Positions 62,668 through 64,000 of a DNA stretch of 64,000 nucleotides are shown here, one piece after another; the first letter of the stretch is position 1, and every line of letters begins with the position of its first letter. The translations under genes were made by a program, and so were the position numbers. Location: contig CABJAW010000013.1 in the NCBI GenBank assembly GCA_902363665.1, positions 55,385 to 119,384 of the forward strand, read 5' to 3'. Origin of the DNA: Lachnospiraceae bacterium (lineage in GTDB: Bacteria > Bacillota > Clostridia > Lachnospirales > Lachnospiraceae). The notes under the pieces are model-generated. The model was given only the letters and a program-made list of their open reading frames with translations, did not search any database and had not been told where the DNA came from.

Positions 62668-63657
62668 CTATTTCCGATCCTCTGTTTCACTTTCAGTGAC
62701 ATCTGCAGGCTCTGTCCGTTCGCTGATAATATAACGTGGACGCGCCTTTGTTTCTAAATAAATTTTTCCAATATATTCCCCTATTACGCCTGCACAAATC
62801 AGCTGGATTCCTCCCATCAGACATACAATGGCGCTGATACTCGCCCAACCCTGTACTGTATGCCCGGAAAAATACTGTATCAAAATCCAGACAATAAACA
62901 GAAAACTAATAAAAGACACAGTCATACCAAGTCCCGCAATCATTCGAATTGGTTTAATGCTCAGACTTGTAATTCCATCAAATGCCAAGGCAAACATTTT
63001 CGAAAGTGGATAATGACTTTCCCCTGCAAGCCGCTCGTGACGTTCATAGGATACAGTCGTACTTTGAAATCCAACAAGTGGAATCATTCCCCTCAAATAC
63101 AGATTAACTTCTTTAAAATTCTGAAATTCTTTGAGCACTCTTCCTGATATAAGGCGATAATCCGCGTGATTATAAACTACCTCTACCCCCATCCAATTCA
63201 AAATTTTATAAAAAGACTGTGCCGTAAAACGTTTAAAAAATGTATCTGTAGCCCGACTGCTCCGCACACCATATACAATCTCATTTCCTTCCAGATACTT
63301 TTGCACCATTTCATTCATTGCATTCAGATCATCCTGACCATCACAGTCAATTGAAATTGTGATATCACAAATATCCTTTACCTCCATCAACCCCGCCAGT
63401 ACTGCGTTTTGATGGCCACGATTTCGGCTCTGCGAAATCCCCATATAATGTGGATCTTTCTTCGACAATTCTGAAATAATTTCCCACGTTCTATCCCTGC
63501 TTCCATCATTCACAAATAGAATTCTACTTTCTTCCTGAATCAGTGAAAGCTGAATCATCTCCTGCAATTTCTGTAAAAACAGCGGCGCTGTTACAGGTAA
63601 CACAGCCTCCTCGTTATAACATGGTATAATAATATATAAAACTGGTTTTTGTCTCAT
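62668..63657 (-). CDS. Polyprenyl-phosphate glycosyltransferase (GT2, GtrB/DPM1-like)
   Basis: 329 residues. Cytosolic GT2 domain: YIIIPCYNEEAVLPVT, LFVNDGSRDRTWEIIS (metal/UDP site), ISIDCDGQDDLNAM (DxD-like) and SRATDTFFKRFTA. Two C-terminal helices (MIAGLGMTVSFISFLFIVWI, GWASISAIVCLMGGIQLICA). Members move glucose or another sugar from a nucleotide to undecaprenyl phosphate, which GT-C enzymes then use outside. First gene of the leftward group; GAGGAG SD and a consensus promoter. Confidence 0.92.
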   Translation of the reverse strand: MRQKPVLYIIIPCYNEEAVLPVTAPLFLQKLQEMIQLSLIQEESRILFVNDGSRDRTWEIISELSKKDPHYMGISQSRNRGHQNAVLAGLMEVKDICDITISIDCDGQDDLNAMNEMVQKYLEGNEIVYGVRSSRATDTFFKRFTAQSFYKILNWMGVEVVYNHADYRLISGRVLKEFQNFKEVNLYLRGMIPLVGFQSTTVSYERHERLAGESHYPLSKMFALAFDGITSLSIKPIRMIAGLGMTVSFISFLFIVWILIQYFSGHTVQGWASISAIVCLMGGIQLICAGVIGEYIGKIYLETKARPRYIISERTEPADVTESETEDRK

Positions 63658-63734
63658 ATTATACTTCTCCTCAATTTAAGTAATCTTCTAGCCACAGCGC
63701 TTTAAAAGGCTATACTATACGCAATTATGTAAAA

Positions 63735-63763
63735 AGTATAAAAAAATCTTTCTGGAAAGTCAA
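63735..63763 (-). promoter_or_regulatory. Promoter of the glycosyltransferase operon
   Basis: Minus strand TTGACT (63758-63763), 17-bp spacer, TATACT (63735-63740), 78 bp upstream of the first gene. Confidence 0.75.
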
Positions 63764-63811
63764 CTATAATCTGCCATTCTTGCTCTGCAGCTTTATTATA
63801 TCCTCCCAAAT

Positions 63812-63837
63812 AAAAAAAGCATCGAATTAACGATGCC
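63812..63837 (-). terminator. Terminator of the upstream partial gene
   Basis: Minus strand GCATCG, loop TTAATT, CGATGC, TTTTTTT. Lies 38 bp after the stop at 63875. Confidence 0.85.
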
Positions 63838-63874
63838 TTACATTACATACCTTCAAAACCACATACAGTCTGTT

Positions 63875-64000
63875 TCAAATATCATTCTCCGATTTATTTA
63901 ACCCTAACCTTGCTTCGAATTTACGAAAGCCGGATATCTCGAAAACTCCGTTTTCTCGATACCTTTGCTCCGCAAAGCTATGCATCCAGTCATCCGTGTC
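63875..64000 (-). CDS. Partial CDS, C-terminal end of an unknown protein
   Basis: 41 codons in frame from the window edge to TGA at 63875-63877. C-terminus reads ENGVFEISGFRKFEARLGLN then KSENDI. Followed directly by a good terminator, which supports it being a real gene end. I do not recognise the family; the upstream part lies beyond the window. Confidence 0.6.
   Translation of the reverse strand, partial: DTDDWMHSFAEQRYRENGVFEISGFRKFEARLGLNKSENDI

Overview
This is a stretch of a chromosome from a spore-forming Clostridia, most probably a Lachnospiraceae gut anaerobe. The evidence is the operon asp23-nusB-xseA-xseB-ispA-dxs-tlyA-nadK-argR-recN with spoIVB, a GerA/SpoVAF-type spore protein, the large acyl-CoA dehydratase activase-like protein, folate enzymes with ThyX, DUF4358 lipoproteins, MBOAT/DHHW acylation genes, and strong SD (GGAGG) starts throughout. 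Genus cannot be fixed from sequence reading alone. I see no prophage, insertion sequence, CRISPR array or rRNA operon.

Region 1 (1-5.3 kb) is a molybdenum-enzyme locus. FAD and 2Fe-2S subunits of a xanthine-dehydrogenase-type hydroxylase run leftward off the window. Divergent from them are a class-II metal-oxyanion ABC importer (binding protein, permease, ATPase), a ModE-like regulator and a fused THEP1-like NTPase/MocA-like nucleotidyltransferase. A ModE-like inverted repeat lies between the divergent units.

Region 2 (5.5-18.7 kb) is the conserved housekeeping operon, read leftward from a promoter at about 16.46 kb: stress protein, NusB, exonuclease VII, isoprenoid enzymes IspA and Dxs, TlyA, NAD kinase, ArgR and RecN. 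A terminator follows, then spoIVB. The usual neighbour spo0A is absent. RF3 (prfC) and a small PH-domain protein lie upstream.

Region 3 (19-28.8 kb) has pyrBI, folA-thyX, a split surface-acylation island (MBOAT, DHHW, then GDSL and DUF4358), a ZIP metal transporter with a clear operator, tRNA-Thr(CGT), an Uma2-family remnant and a degenerate sirtuin.

Region 4 (28.9-41.3 kb) has a His-rich CsoR-type repressor, glycogen branching enzyme with a 33-bp tandem-repeat tail, serCA, leuB-ilvD-ilvB, yajC and tgt.

Region 5 (41.8-51.5 kb) has the 1413-residue dehydratase-activase-like protein, hisHF, ung, a second sirtuin-like protein and a polysaccharide deacetylase-like protein.

Region 6 (51.5-64 kb) concerns envelope and salvage: SpoVAF-like spore protein, a D,D-carboxypeptidase with glucan/choline-binding-type repeats, a radical SAM protein, pyridoxal kinase, a nicotinamidase-like hydrolase, uridine phosphorylase, an L,D-transpeptidase with fibronectin-like domains, and a three-gene membrane glycosyltransferase group.

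Across the window there are several families of dispersed palindromic intergenic elements. One family (7.0, 23.2, 48.6 and 57.1 kb) supplies the stop codons of two unrelated genes; another forms a hairpin of about 165 bp between the MBOAT and DHHW genes. The most notable protein-level oddities are the THEP1-MocA fusion, the GlgB repeat tail, two divergent sirtuins and the His-rich CsoR. No complete undescribed multi-gene defence or secretion system is evident.
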